Assembly: GCF_019976755.1 (NCBI RefSeq)
Contig: NZ_AP023441.1
Span: 4,461,501 to 4,525,500, forward strand
Origin: Nostoc sp. MS1
GTDB taxonomy: Bacteria > Cyanobacteriota > Cyanobacteriia > Cyanobacteriales > Nostocaceae
DNA: 64,000 nucleotides
Direction of reading: 5' to 3'
Shown: positions 9,586-18,972 of the stretch, one piece after another
Layout of the letters: each line of letters begins with the position of its first letter
How positions within the stretch are numbered: position 1 is the stretch's first letter
Position numbers and translations under genes: made by a program
Notes under the pieces: model-generated
What the model was told of the DNA's origin: nothing
What the model saw: the letters and a program-made list of their open reading frames with translations, nothing else
Databases searched by the model: none

Positions 9586-9816
9586 ATGCCTTACAATTTT
9601 GCTTATAAAAACTATATTGTTATTCTTAGCATGCGCAATGCACAAACTTGGTATATTGTCAAGCGTAATATTGGTAATTGCGAAATTATCCCCGGTGAAG
9701 AAGTTGGGGAAGGTAATTCAGATGTGGTTGAACAGTGGGGGCCTTTTGATTCACGAGAGGAGGCGATCGCTCGTCGCATCGGGTTAATTAGATCGGGCAA
9801 GTGCCAACCGCAGTAA
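9586..9816 (+). CDS. Small conserved cyanobacterial protein, 76 residues
   Basis: The frame encodes a 76-residue soluble protein with a conserved core around WYIVKRNIGNCEIIPGEEVG and WGPFDSREEAIARRIGLIRS. I recognise this as a widespread small cyanobacterial hypothetical. The second half (W-G-P-F-x-S-x-x-E-A-I-A) resembles a short beta-alpha module. It is divergent from the DUF4058 gene and convergent with the protease gene. A longer overlapping frame starting 29 bp earlier has no such conservation and is rejected. Function unknown. Confidence 0.75.
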   Translation: MPYNFAYKNYIVILSMRNAQTWYIVKRNIGNCEIIPGEEVGEGNSDVVEQWGPFDSREEAIARRIGLIRSGKCQPQ

Positions 9817-9835
9817 TATTGGTGAGTAGAAATCT

Positions 9836-9865
9836 CAGTTATCAGATGATGTTAACTGATAACTG
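9836..9865. terminator. Inverted repeat between convergent genes
   Basis: A perfect 10-bp stem (CAGTTATCAG / CTGATAACTG) with a 10-nt loop lies in the 62-bp gap between the small conserved gene and the protease gene. The right side continues as AACTGAT heptamers. Terminator function is inferred from position; there is no strong T tract. Confidence 0.45.
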
Positions 9866-9878
9866 ATAACTGATTGAC

Positions 9879-11165
9879 CTACTTTTTCTCAGCCGTTGGT
9901 GTACCCTTAGCAGCAATCTGTTTACCCAAGACCTCTACTGCTTTAGCAAATTGCTGATCCTCTAGTGTACCGAGTTTGTCGCGATCGCGCAGCCATAGTT
10001 GTTGGCGTTGGGCATCAGTTAATTCCACTTTCACATCTGGATCGATGCCATGCTTGTTAATATCTCTATCGTTGGGTGTGAGGTATTTAGCGATTGTTAC
10101 AGCCAAGCCTGAACCATCATCTAGAGGACGGACTGATTGCACCAAACCCTTACCAAAGGTTTGAGTACCCACAATAACAGCACGCTTGTTATCCTGGAGT
10201 GCGCCGGAAAGAATTTCACTTGCACTGGCTGAACCTTTATCTACCAAAATTACTAACGGCTTTTCGGTCAAGGCACGTCCATTTGCTACTTCACGTTCTC
10301 GCACGCCTTGACGGTCAACAGTGGAAACGATTGTACCTTTATCGATCCACATACGGGCAATCTCTACGCTGGAGAAAAGTAAGCCACCAGGATTACCACG
10401 TAAATCGAGGACATAACCAGCTACTTGTTTCTTTTCTAAATTGCTGATGGCATCCTGCATCTCTTTGCTAGCATTAGCGCTGAACTGGTTGAGACGAATG
10501 TAGCCAAGTTTGCCAACAGGAGTTTGCTTCTCAGAATAACGAACCGGATGAATTTCAATCCGCGCCCGTGTAATTTTAAACTGTTTTTCTTGATTGTTGC
10601 GCTGAATTGTCAAGGTTACTTGTGAGCCAGCTGCACCTCGGATTAAAGATACTGCTTGGTTAGTATCCATCCCTTTGGTGCTTTTGCCATCAATTTGGAG
10701 GATGACATCCTTAGCTAATATTCCGGCTTTAAAAGCTGGTGTATCTTCAATGGGGGCAATTACGACTAATTGCTTAGTTTTTTCATCTTGGCTAATGGTG
10801 ATACCGATACCTGTAAGTTCTCCAGAGGTATCCACCTGCATATTCTTAAATTCCTCTGGGTCCATAAACCGGGTATACGGATCATTTAGCTTCTTCAGCA
10901 TTTCCCGTATGGACTTATAAGCTTCCTGCTGATTACTGTAGGACTTATTCAAGTATTCCTTACGAACAGCCTGCCAATCCACTTGGTTAAAAGTACCGTC
11001 TACGTATTGGCGCTGAACGATTTGCCAAACTTCATCTACTAATTCCTTGGGACTTGCTTTAAATAAAGCTTGACCGCGAGAGTGAATGCCAAGGCTAGTA
11101 ACTGCGATCGTAGAGAGTGTTACTGCCGTAGCACCCAAAACAAGCCTACTTTTTGTAATCACCAT
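9879..11165 (-). CDS. Carboxyl-terminal processing protease (S41 family)
   Basis: A 428-residue S41 serine protease. It has an N-terminal hydrophobic export signal (VLGATAVTLSTIAVTSLGI), an N-terminal helical domain with LNDPYTRFMDPEEF, a PDZ domain (about residues 105-190), and a catalytic core. Ser314 in DKGSASASE and Lys339 in TFGKG are 25 residues apart, as in characterised CtpA enzymes. It should act in the lumen or periplasm. Cyanobacteria have CtpA (D1 processing), CtpB and CtpC; I cannot tell which this is from sequence alone, so no symbol is given. It is a single gene; a 236-bp spacer separates it from ispG. Confidence 0.93.
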   Translation of the reverse strand: MVITKSRLVLGATAVTLSTIAVTSLGIHSRGQALFKASPKELVDEVWQIVQRQYVDGTFNQVDWQAVRKEYLNKSYSNQQEAYKSIREMLKKLNDPYTRFMDPEEFKNMQVDTSGELTGIGITISQDEKTKQLVVIAPIEDTPAFKAGILAKDVILQIDGKSTKGMDTNQAVSLIRGAAGSQVTLTIQRNNQEKQFKITRARIEIHPVRYSEKQTPVGKLGYIRLNQFSANASKEMQDAISNLEKKQVAGYVLDLRGNPGGLLFSSVEIARMWIDKGTIVSTVDRQGVREREVANGRALTEKPLVILVDKGSASASEILSGALQDNKRAVIVGTQTFGKGLVQSVRPLDDGSGLAVTIAKYLTPNDRDINKHGIDPDVKVELTDAQRQQLWLRDRDKLGTLEDQQFAKAVEVLGKQIAAKGTPTAEKK

Positions 11166-11401
11166 ATAATGACAGTTGCGTCAGAGGAAAAAATTTATAG
11201 TCGGTATGCTCAATCTAACACAGGGTAAACTGTAAAGACCGAGTATGTAGTCCTAACTTCATCAAAATACCTCAGAATCCGGTGAGGTAGCTGATTGTTG
11301 TTTACAGAAAGTTTATTAAGGGGAGTGGGGGGGAGAGAAGATAGTAAGGGGAGTAGGGGGAGATGAGGGAGATAATAATTTACTTATGCCTCCTGCTTTC
11401 T

Positions 11402-12628
11402 CTAAGGGTCTACCCAACGGCCGTCTGCCTTAATTAAGTCAATCAACTCTTCTACGCCTTTGTCTTCTGGGACTTTTTTGATTTCTTCTCTGCCACGGTA
11501 TAAAGAGATGAAGCCTGGGGTTTTGCCTACGTAACCATAGTCAGCATCAGCCATTTCTCCAGGGCCATTAACAATACAACCCATAACGGCAATATCTAAT
11601 CCAGTGAGGTGCTTGGTGGCCTCTCGGACTTTGTGTAATACTTCCTCTAAGTTAAATAAGGTGCGTCCACAGGAAGGACAAGCTACGTATTCCACCATTG
11701 TTTTCCGCAAACCTAAAGCTTGCAGAATGCTGTAACAGACCGGGATTTCTTTTTCTGGTGCTTCTGTTAAGGAAACTCGGATGGTATCCCCAATACCATC
11801 TGCTAATAATGTGGCAATACCGGCTGTGGATTTAATTCTGCCATATTCGCCATCGCCTGCTTCTGTGACTCCCAAGTGTAAGGGGTAGTCCATGCCTAAA
11901 TCATCCATACGTTTGGCCATGAGGCGATAGGCGGCTACCATTACGGGAACTCGTGAGGCTTTCATGGAGATGACGATATTACGGAAGTCTAGAGATTCAC
12001 AGATGCGAATAAATTCTAAGGCGGACTCTACCATTCCTTCTGGAGTATCGCCGTAGGTAAATAACATTCTCTCAGCTAGGGAACCGTGATTGACACCAAT
12101 ACGCATCGCTTTACCTTGGTCGCGTAAGGAAATTACCAATGGTGCTAGAGTTTCGCGGATTTTTTCGCCAATTTCTTCAAATTCGGCTTGAGTATATTCG
12201 GTTCTATTAGGGTTTGGTTTTTCAAATACGTATAAACCCGGATTAATCCGTACTTTTTCTATGTGCTTGGCAACTTCTAATGCAATTTTCATGCCGTTGT
12301 GATGCACGTCAGCAACAATCGGTACATCTTGGTAAGTCTTGATGAGTTTTTGTTTAATTTCTCCCAAGGCTACCGCATGAGCGATACTAGGTACTGTCAC
12401 TCGGACGATTTCACAGCCAACTTCGTGTAAACGTCGAATAGCCGCTACAGAACCATCAATATCTAGGGTGTCTTCGTTGATCATCGATTGCACCACTACA
12501 GGATAGCCACCGCCGATGGTGACATTTCCTACTTTGACTGGACGGGTTTTACGGCGTTTGATTTTGGTGTCAAAGGTGGGCTGACTTGTTGTGTTAGTCG
12601 AGGTTGAAGGATTCGGCAGGGTTTGCAT
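11402..12628 (-). CDS. ispG: 4-hydroxy-3-methylbut-2-enyl-diphosphate synthase (GcpE)
   Basis: A 408-residue [4Fe-4S] enzyme of the methylerythritol phosphate pathway, converting MEcPP to HMBPP; in cyanobacteria it takes electrons from ferredoxin. The TIM-barrel part contains [19 protein letters not shown] and IVADVHHNG. The cluster ligands are in [12 protein letters not shown] and [20 protein letters not shown]. Length is typical of the cyanobacterial/plastid form without the plant insert. ispD of the same pathway lies about 6.3 kb away on the same strand but not in the same operon. Confidence 0.97.
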   Translation of the reverse strand: MQTLPNPSTSTNTTSQPTFDTKIKRRKTRPVKVGNVTIGGGYPVVVQSMINEDTLDIDGSVAAIRRLHEVGCEIVRVTVPSIAHAVALGEIKQKLIKTYQDVPIVADVHHNGMKIALEVAKHIEKVRINPGLYVFEKPNPNRTEYTQAEFEEIGEKIRETLAPLVISLRDQGKAMRIGVNHGSLAERMLFTYGDTPEGMVESALEFIRICESLDFRNIVISMKASRVPVMVAAYRLMAKRMDDLGMDYPLHLGVTEAGDGEYGRIKSTAGIATLLADGIGDTIRVSLTEAPEKEIPVCYSILQALGLRKTMVEYVACPSCGRTLFNLEEVLHKVREATKHLTGLDIAVMGCIVNGPGEMADADYGYVGKTPGFISLYRGREEIKKVPEDKGVEELIDLIKADGRWVDP

Positions 12629-12899
12629 AACCTTATAAGTGAATTTGCTGTCGTTAAAGTATGAAATTTAAAAGTGTCTGTTTTTCAGATTGCCACAGTC
12701 AGGGCTTTTTTGAACGATATGATGAAAAAAATAAGATGAAGCAAGGTTAACAAGCTCAACTATGGTGCTTTTGTTGATTCCTTACTCCACAATTATTCAA
12801 TAAATTTGCCTCTAAGTTGTAATTTATATAAACAAGAACTCAATGGTACTGATTGAGTGAAGGCAATAAATATTTCGATATATTTTGTTAATCTATAGG

Positions 12900-12923
12900 C
12901 GAAGTGGGCGATCGCCCACTTCG
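12900..12923. repeat. 24-bp perfect palindrome centred on a HIP1 site
   Basis: The HIP1 octamer GCGATCGC at 12908-12915 is extended on both sides by CGAAGTGG / CCACTTCG to a perfect 24-bp palindrome. It sits in the 356-bp gap between the divergent ispG and isochorismatase-like genes. It has no loop and no T tract, so it is not a standard terminator. Nothing else recognisable is seen in this gap. Confidence 0.8.
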
Positions 12924-12984
12924 TTGGTTACATTAGAGCGGAAATTAGGCTAGCCGATGCCTGTACTAATCATATAGATGTAAT

Positions 12985-14028
12985 ATGAGCAATCAAATAA
13001 CGGTGCAATCATCTACTATACCGCCTTACTTTAACCCTGCCAAAGTCGGCGAAGTCTGGCGCGTACCTTATCAAGAACGAGCAGCCGAAGCAGAAGCATG
13101 GGCAAAAGAACATAATGTTCCACCAGCCGCTTTTGATCAAAAGCGCATTTGTCTATTGTTAATAGATGTGCAGAACACTTTCTGCATCCCTGGATTTGAA
13201 TTATTTGTTGGTGGTCAATCGGGTAATGGTGCAGTAGATGATAACCGCCGAATATGTGAGTTTATTTATCGTAATTTAAACACGATTACTAAAATTATTC
13301 CTACGCTCGATACTCACACTACCATGCAGATTTTTCATCCAATATTTTGGGTGAATCATTTAGGTGAACATCCCACACCATCAGCTACTAGTATTAGTCT
13401 AGCAGATGTAGAAAAACGGATTTGGAAAGTTAATCCAGATGTAGCGAATAGTTTGACTGGTGGCAATTATGAATTATTAGAAAAACACGCTTATCATTAT
13501 GTCAAGCAACTTAGTCAAGATGGTAAATATCCTTTAATTATTTGGCCTTATCACTCAATGTTGGGTGGTATTGGTCATGCTTTAGTTGCTTCAGTTGAAG
13601 AAGCAATATTTTTCCATTGTATTGCCCGTCAAAGTCAAACTCAATTTGAAATTAAAGGTGATAATCCTTTTACAGAAAATTATTCTATTCTGCGTCCAGA
13701 AGTCTTGGTTAGTTTTGATAACAATCCTTTAGCTCATAAAAATCATCAGTTGATTCAGCAACTTTTAGAATATGATACTGTAATTATTGGTGGTCAAGCT
13801 AAAAGTCATTGTGTAGCCTGGACAATTGATGATTTACTAACAGAAATTAAACAGGTAGATGCTGCACTTGCCCAAAAAGTCTATCTACTAGAAGATTGTA
13901 CTTCGCCTGTTGTTGTGCCGGGGGTTGTAGATTACACACAACAAGCCAATGAAGCGTTTACTAGATTTCAAGCAGCAGGAATGCACATTGTTAAATCTAC
14001 TGAATTGATTGAAAATTGGCTAATCTAA
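12985..14028 (+). CDS. Isochorismatase-superfamily cysteine hydrolase
   Basis: A 347-residue protein, longer than simple isochorismatases (about 200). The fold marks are present: the catalytic Asp in ICLLLIDVQNTF, metal/acid region IPTLDTHT, and the nucleophilic cysteine with preceding cis-peptide region in VIIGGQAKSHCVAWTIDDL. The N-terminal ~45 residues are an extension (PPYFNPAKVGEVWRVPYQER). Related enzymes include nicotinamidase, but the substrate here cannot be inferred. Its last 9 bases overlap the 3' end of the convergent TPR gene, leaving no room for a terminator between them. Confidence 0.85.
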   Translation: MSNQITVQSSTIPPYFNPAKVGEVWRVPYQERAAEAEAWAKEHNVPPAAFDQKRICLLLIDVQNTFCIPGFELFVGGQSGNGAVDDNRRICEFIYRNLNTITKIIPTLDTHTTMQIFHPIFWVNHLGEHPTPSATSISLADVEKRIWKVNPDVANSLTGGNYELLEKHAYHYVKQLSQDGKYPLIIWPYHSMLGGIGHALVASVEEAIFFHCIARQSQTQFEIKGDNPFTENYSILRPEVLVSFDNNPLAHKNHQLIQQLLEYDTVIIGGQAKSHCVAWTIDDLLTEIKQVDAALAQKVYLLEDCTSPVVVPGVVDYTQQANEAFTRFQAAGMHIVKSTELIENWLI

Positions 14029-15168
14029 GACTTCTATCTGCATCAAAGCTTGAAACTCATCTGTATGACGTATTATATCAAAGTCAGGGTCATTTTCGGC
14101 TGCGGCAATGAAGGTAGCATCACCAAAATTTATAGCTTGTTGTAAGTTTTTTATAGCCGACTCTACATGACCTTGTAAGGCATAACAGCAGGCTATATTA
14201 TAAAATGTATCAGCGTCATTAGGGTTGACTTCTAAAGCTTGGTTGTAACTAGCGATCGCTTCCTCATAAAGAGCTAATTCATGTAAAATAATGCTGCGGT
14301 TTTGCCATGCAGCGAATTTGTCATCTAAAAGTGTAATTGCTTGTTCGCAAGAGTTAAGAGCTTCTTCTATTCGACCAAAATGAATTAATACCCTAGCCCA
14401 TTCGTACCAAGCAACTTCACCTTTATTGTTACACTTAAGGGCATTTTCGTGACTGGCGATCGCTGCTGTTATATTGCCTATTTGCTCTAAAGCTTCCCCT
14501 TTATATGACCAAATTTCACAGGCATCTGGTTTAAGTTCCAATGCTTTTTCATAACTAGTAATTGCTTCAGAATAACAGGTTAAACTTTCTAATACCTTGC
14601 CGCGTTCACGCCAACTGATATAATCTTCAGGGTTAATTTCTAGCAACTTTTCATAACTTGCTAGAGCTTCATCATAACAACCCATCTCAAATAACATGCC
14701 ACTTCGTTCATGCCATACTGCACAACTATTAGGGTCAATTTCTAAAGTTTTATTGTAGCTGGCAAGGGCTTCCTCATAGTGACCTAATTGATATAAGGCA
14801 AAGCTTCTATCCCACCAAACATCGTAATCATCAGGTTTGATATTTAAGGCTTGTTGAAAACTCAACAAAGACCCATCATAATCACTGAAACGTTCTAACT
14901 GAACTTGTCCCAAACGATGCCAAGCTGAGAAATTATTAGGTTCAATTTTTAAAGCATTGTCAAAGCTAGTAAGTGCGGCGGCTGTGGCTTCCGCATTGTC
15001 TAACAAAAAGAAATTCCAGCCGCGCTCAGTCCAAGCATCTGAGGAATCTGGTTGTATTTCTAAAACTTGATTAAAGCAGGCGATCGCTTGTTCGTATTCT
15101 CCAGTTTGGGTATGCTGTAACCCCTGATTAAATAAAAATTCAACTTCTGAATTGATGCTTTGGCTCAT
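14020..15168 (-). CDS. Tetratricopeptide repeat protein
   Basis: A 382-residue protein built almost entirely of about ten TPR motifs (for example YEQAIACFNQVLEIQPDSSD, then YEEALASYNKTLEIDPNS), with no signal peptide or catalytic domain. TPR solenoids mediate protein-protein contacts; the partner is unknown. Several units are interrupted by HIP1 octamers at conserved helix positions. It is convergent with the isochorismatase-like gene, and its promoter side faces the M23 peptidase gene about 50 bp away, on the same strand. Function unassigned. Confidence 0.9.
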   Translation of the reverse strand: MSQSINSEVEFLFNQGLQHTQTGEYEQAIACFNQVLEIQPDSSDAWTERGWNFFLLDNAEATAAALTSFDNALKIEPNNFSAWHRLGQVQLERFSDYDGSLLSFQQALNIKPDDYDVWWDRSFALYQLGHYEEALASYNKTLEIDPNSCAVWHERSGMLFEMGCYDEALASYEKLLEINPEDYISWRERGKVLESLTCYSEAITSYEKALELKPDACEIWSYKGEALEQIGNITAAIASHENALKCNNKGEVAWYEWARVLIHFGRIEEALNSCEQAITLLDDKFAAWQNRSIILHELALYEEAIASYNQALEVNPNDADTFYNIACCYALQGHVESAIKNLQQAINFGDATFIAAAENDPDFDIIRHTDEFQALMQIEVLD

Positions 15169-15220
15169 AAAATTTTTTAACTATCCCCTGTCTCATTATT
15201 TAAGCGATCGCCTAACTTTG

Positions 15221-16108
15221 TTATGGTTTCAAATAATCTTTAGGATTTTCTGCCACCCATCCTAAAGATGAACTAGTACGCACTTCAAAATGGAGATGGG
15301 GTTGTTTGCTTGTTGGTTGTCCAGTAGTGCCAACAGTCCCCAAAACTTGACCTTTCTTGACTAGCTGACCGACTTTAACATTTATGCTGTCAAGATGGGC
15401 GTAGCGGCTTTGTAGCCCGCCATCGTGGTTGATAATGACCAAATTACCGTAAGTACCCTGTTCCTTAGCAAAAACTACCTTACCAGATGCGATCGCTACA
15501 ACAGGCGTTCCCACAGCTGCTAACAAGTCCACCCCACTGTGGAAGAATACTTCACCTGTATTTGGGTTAATTTGCCAGCCATAAGGCAACCCTATTTCCG
15601 CAGCTTGAGAAAAAGGATAGCCAGCTAACCTAACAGCAGCAGTTGCAGTAGAAGGTCTAGGAGACTGAGTAAAGGAACCGTTAGGCGACCAATTAACCCC
15701 AGGCACAAAGACTATTCTGGGGTTGCTTTGACAGCCGTTAACTTCAAATAAAGTATCAGGACGAACCTTAAATTTTGTCGCTACTTGTCGCCAAGTTTGA
15801 CCTTGAGGTACTTCCACTACAACCCCATTGTAGGGAGGAATTTGTAGTTCACTGCCGACAGTCGGGGAAGAACCATCGTGGAGAGATGGGTTCATCCCAA
15901 TCAGCGTTTCCGGGCTGAGGTTGTAGCGTTGAGCTATTGTGACCAACGTATCACCACGAACTACTTTATGGCGCTTGAATCGAGATAAAGCCGAAACCGG
16001 ACAAACCGCCTCAGCAGCATTAACTCTGTTCAATTTGGGCAGGATGGTGGTCAGTCCAATAGTGCTGACTAAACTACAGAGTAAAAGCAGACGGTAGGAA
16101 ACTGTCAT
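15221..16108 (-). CDS. LysM/M23 peptidoglycan peptidase
   Basis: A 295-residue exported protein. An N-terminal signal sequence (LLLLCSLVSTIGLTTIL) is followed by one clear LysM motif (HKVVRGDTLVTIAQRYNLSP), a second weaker LysM-like region (VPQGQTWRQVATKFKVRPDT), and a C-terminal M23 domain. Zinc ligands are visible in FFHSGVDL (H, D), and HLHFEV supplies the last His; YAHL is also conserved. The family cleaves or activates cleavage of peptidoglycan cross-links, here in the periplasm. All ligands are present, so it may be an active endopeptidase. Expected to act in cell wall remodelling. Confidence 0.92.
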   Translation of the reverse strand: MTVSYRLLLLCSLVSTIGLTTILPKLNRVNAAEAVCPVSALSRFKRHKVVRGDTLVTIAQRYNLSPETLIGMNPSLHDGSSPTVGSELQIPPYNGVVVEVPQGQTWRQVATKFKVRPDTLFEVNGCQSNPRIVFVPGVNWSPNGSFTQSPRPSTATAAVRLAGYPFSQAAEIGLPYGWQINPNTGEVFFHSGVDLLAAVGTPVVAIASGKVVFAKEQGTYGNLVIINHDGGLQSRYAHLDSINVKVGQLVKKGQVLGTVGTTGQPTSKQPHLHFEVRTSSSLGWVAENPKDYLKP

Positions 16109-16204
16109 GTTTACAAGTTCTGAAAACCTTAATTCTAGATTTTAGTTTGGGAATTGGGGAATGGTGAGGAGATGGGGGAGATGAGGGAGAGTAACTATGG
16201 ACTG

Positions 16205-16245
16205 TTGACTAATGACTAATGACTAATGACCAATAACTAATGACT
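16205..16245. repeat. STRR heptamer array (AATGACT type)
   Basis: Five to six degenerate copies of the heptamer TAATGAC lie between the divergent M23 and HtrA genes. Same repeat family as the TCATTAG arrays elsewhere in the window, in the opposite orientation. Confidence 0.85.
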
Positions 16246-16331
16246 ATTGTTAAATTTACCTGTCCAGTTGCAGATTGCTTGACTACACTTAGAAATTAGC
16301 AACTGCATTGCTGTCCTTGAGTGTAGTCATT

Positions 16332-17537
16332 ATGAATTTATCCCTAAAGCAACTGGCCGTTTATCTGTCTCTACTTGTAGTTGGAGGTAGTGCAGGTTTG
16401 TTAGGCAGTCGCTATCTACTTCCTCAAAATCGCTCGTTCCAACAACTGAGAAATGTTACGACGGCTTTGCCCTCAGAATCTGTTGCGCCTAATCCTGTAA
16501 CTGGTTCTGTGGCGAATGCTGGGGGAGATAATGTAAATTTTATTGCTAGTGCGGTACAAAAAGTTGGGCCGGCTGTGGTGCGGATTAATGCCACCCGTAG
16601 AGTCGCCAATCCTATTTCTGAGGCGTTAAAAAATCCTCTTTTGCGGCGTTTTTTTGGTGAAGATGAAGAACCACTTCCTCAAGAACGAATCGAACGGGGT
16701 ACAGGTTCAGGATTTATTTTAAGCGCCAACGGGCAATTGTTAACTAATGCCCATGTAGTAGCTGATACAGATACTGTACAAGTAACTCTCAAGGATGGTC
16801 GGACTTATGAGGGGAAGGTTGTAGGGGTTGATACTGTTACAGATGTGGCTGTGGTGAAAATTCCTGGAGAAAATTTACCTACGGTGAAGTTGGGTAATTC
16901 TCAAAATTTGATTCCGGGACAGTGGGCGATCGCTATTGGCAATCCTCTAGGTTTAGATAATACTGTAACTATCGGTATTATCAGCGCTACAGACCGCACC
17001 AGCGCCCAAGTTGGTGTGCCTGATAAACGAGTTAGCTTTATTCAAACTGATGCCGCAATTAATCCTGGTAACTCTGGTGGGCCTTTATTAAATGCTCAAG
17101 GGGAAGTAATTGGCATTAATACGGCTATTCGTGCTGATGCTCAAGGGCTTGGTTTTGCTATTCCCATTGAAACAGCCGCCCGTGTTGCTAATGAGCTTTT
17201 TACTAAGGGGCGTGTGGAACATCCCTTTTTGGGTATTGAGATGACGGACTTATCTCCCACCAAAAAGCAGCAAATCAATACTGAAAATCAGTTAAATATT
17301 CAACAAGACACTGGCGTTGTCATTAAAAGTGTCCTGGATGATTCCCCAGCCAAAAAAGCAGGGCTGCTCCCTGGTGATGTGATTCAGAAAATTAATGGTA
17401 AAACTGTTAAAACCTCAGCCCAGGTGCAAAAATTAGTAGAAGCCAGCACAGTTGGAGATATTCTTGCCGTTGAGGTTAACCGCAGTGGCAAAATTATCAG
17501 TTTGAAGGTGCAGTCGGGGGTTTATCCGAAACGGTAG
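16332..17537 (+). CDS. HtrA/Deg-type serine protease with PDZ domain
   Basis: A 401-residue trypsin-fold protease of the cyanobacterial HtrA/HhoA/HhoB group. The N-terminus has a membrane or export segment (LAVYLSLLVVGGSAGLLG). The catalytic triad is His in LTNAHVVAD, Asp in VTDVAVVKI and Ser in NPGNSGGPLL. One C-terminal PDZ domain includes DDSPAKKAGLLPGDVIQKIN. The ATG at 16332 is preferred over an upstream TTG because it leads directly into the signal segment. It should act in the periplasm or thylakoid lumen in protein quality control. Which of the three paralogues this is cannot be decided. Confidence 0.93.
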   Translation: MNLSLKQLAVYLSLLVVGGSAGLLGSRYLLPQNRSFQQLRNVTTALPSESVAPNPVTGSVANAGGDNVNFIASAVQKVGPAVVRINATRRVANPISEALKNPLLRRFFGEDEEPLPQERIERGTGSGFILSANGQLLTNAHVVADTDTVQVTLKDGRTYEGKVVGVDTVTDVAVVKIPGENLPTVKLGNSQNLIPGQWAIAIGNPLGLDNTVTIGIISATDRTSAQVGVPDKRVSFIQTDAAINPGNSGGPLLNAQGEVIGINTAIRADAQGLGFAIPIETAARVANELFTKGRVEHPFLGIEMTDLSPTKKQQINTENQLNIQQDTGVVIKSVLDDSPAKKAGLLPGDVIQKINGKTVKTSAQVQKLVEASTVGDILAVEVNRSGKIISLKVQSGVYPKR

Positions 17538-17793
17538 TCAGTTGACAGTTGACCGTACTAATTTTAGATTTTAGATTTTAAATTTTGGATTATTTTTGGT
17601 TCAAGCCCTGCCCCTAGTGGGCAGAACAAATCGCGCTGCTTCGTCAATCCAAAATCTCCAAGCTGCATCGCCTTGTGGGTGCAGTCAATCCAAAATCGTC
17701 AATCCAAAATCTAAAATTGTTTGACAGTTGACATTAGCCCGTAGTTAATGGGCTAATGTCAACTATGGACTATGGACTATTGACTGTTGACTA
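17538..17793. repeat. Repeat-filled spacer
   Basis: The gap downstream of the HtrA gene contains TTTTAGA heptamers, repeated copies of AATCCAAAATC, and a GACTATG/GACTATT array next to the DUF760 stop. An inverted repeat (TTGACATTAGCCC / GGGCTAATGTCAA) at about 17730-17762 could act as a terminator. No coding sequence is seen. Confidence 0.65.
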
Positions 17794-18144
17794 TTAACCG
17801 TTGGATAAATGGTCTAGCTGCATTCTTTGTTCCATTTGGCGTAGGAAGTAACCAGTCATCATTGCTGATGCTAATAGACCCGCTAGGTTTTCTTTGTCTG
17901 TGGTAATTTGGACATTGAAATTCTCGGCGGGGAGCATTCCCACTAACCCTTGGACGTTTTGGGAAATAATCTGTTTAATTTCCGGGCTGACAGACTGAGC
18001 GACGCGGGCTAGAACTTCTGGAGACTGATGTTGTAGATAATTAAGTAACTGATTTGGGTTTTCCCCAAAGTTATCAGAAAGAAGTTGGTTAGGGTGTTCT
18101 TCGGAATTGTCGTTTAAGAAGTCAGGATCAAACACCATTGGCAA
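17794..18144 (-). CDS. DUF760 family protein
   Basis: A 116-residue soluble protein of the DUF760 family, found in cyanobacteria and plastids. The conserved part begins NQLLNYLQHQSPEVLARVAQ and includes ISQNVQGLVGMLP and LLASAMMTGYFLRQMEQRM. No catalytic motif is known. The N-terminal ~30 residues are acidic and contain a duplicated NPNQLL / HPNQLL stretch. Plant relatives are chloroplast proteins of poorly known role. It lies alone between two repeat-rich spacers. Confidence 0.85.
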   Translation of the reverse strand: MPMVFDPDFLNDNSEEHPNQLLSDNFGENPNQLLNYLQHQSPEVLARVAQSVSPEIKQIISQNVQGLVGMLPAENFNVQITTDKENLAGLLASAMMTGYFLRQMEQRMQLDHLSNG

Positions 18145-18204
18145 TTTTTTTTAGCTTAGTTGCTAATTCTACTTTAAACCATAGTACAAGGGTAGTGCTT
18201 GAGT

Positions 18205-18290
18205 CGGTTGACAGTTGACAATTGACAATTGACAGTTGACAGTTATCAAAATTATTTCCACTGTTCACTGTTCACTGTTCACTGCCCCTA
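18205..18290. repeat. STRR arrays reaching into the scpB 3' end
   Basis: A TTGACAG/TTGACAA heptamer array (18207-18243) is followed by a TTCACTG array (18259-18287). The second array forms the last codons and stop of scpB. Confidence 0.85.
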
Positions 18291-18807
18291 CGGCTAGGTC
18301 TAGTTCTAGTTGCTGTTCTTTTTGTTCACTGTCGAGGAGTTGGGGAAGTTGTTCTATTTGGAAGTATTGATGAAATTTTGGTGTTACTTGTAGTGAATAG
18401 GAACGAGATTCATTATCGCGGCGTTTGCGGACGAAGCCGAGTTCGACTAGTTCGGGAACGTGTTGATATACACCAGAACCTCGCAGGTTAATTAAATCGC
18501 TTTGCAGGATGGGGCTGTTGAGGGCGATCGCAGCTAGTGTCCGCAATGCTCCTAGTCCTAATTCTACGGGAATCAGCGTTTGCACTAAATCTTGGAAGTC
18601 TGTGCGCAGTTGCAGGCTGTAACCATCGGGGGTTTCTACAACTTCCAAGGCGCTATCTCGCCGGGCATAGCTGTCCATTAGTTCGATGATGCCTTCTTCA
18701 ACGGTAGCGCGATCGCAGGCGGCATACTCGGCAATTTCCCCGGCTGATAAGGGTTTACCCTTCAAATAGAGAATTGCTTCTATCTTAGTCGCTGTGGCTA
18801 TGGTCAT
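18265..18807 (-). CDS. scpB: Segregation and condensation protein B
   Basis: A 180-residue winged-helix protein that partners ScpA and SMC in chromosome condensation. The start matches the family (IEAILYLKGKPLSAGEIAEY), and the core contains ELGLGALRTLAAIALNSPIL followed by LRGSGVYQHVPELVELGFV. Length is normal. The C-terminal residues A-V-N-S-E-Q and the stop are encoded by TTCACTG heptamers, so the natural end seems replaced by repeat sequence. No scpA is in the window. Upstream of the start lies a repeat element also found inside menC. Confidence 0.92.
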   Translation of the reverse strand: MTIATATKIEAILYLKGKPLSAGEIAEYAACDRATVEEGIIELMDSYARRDSALEVVETPDGYSLQLRTDFQDLVQTLIPVELGLGALRTLAAIALNSPILQSDLINLRGSGVYQHVPELVELGFVRKRRDNESRSYSLQVTPKFHQYFQIEQLPQLLDSEQKEQQLELDLAVGAVNSEQ

Positions 18808-18824
18808 AATTCAAATTCAAAATA

Positions 18825-18847
18825 CCCTGCGGGAAGCTAAAGCTACA
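18825..18847. repeat. 23-bp repeat also present inside menC
   Basis: A 23-bp sequence beginning CCCTGCGGGAAGCTAAAGCT occurs here and, exactly and inverted, at 23564-23586 in menC. Both copies are flanked by TTCAAAA-type heptamers, so the two sequences appear to travel together. Confidence 0.85.
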
Positions 18848-18972
18848 AAATTCAAACTTGAAATTTTGAATTTCCCTCTTGAATTTCCCATGAGATTGGA
18901 TAAAGGATACTTAATAAATGTGTGGGATTATACACGTTTAATTAAGATAAGTCAAGTAGATAATTTTTGTCC

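Noticed and set aside
9557..9787. Overlapping plus-strand frame starting before the 76-residue gene
   Set aside because: The other frame has the conserved small-protein sequence; this one has none.
17595..17650. TTCAAGCCC-containing spacer considered as tRNA T-arm
   Set aside because: No acceptor, D or anticodon stems can be built around it. No tRNA or rRNA gene is seen in the window.
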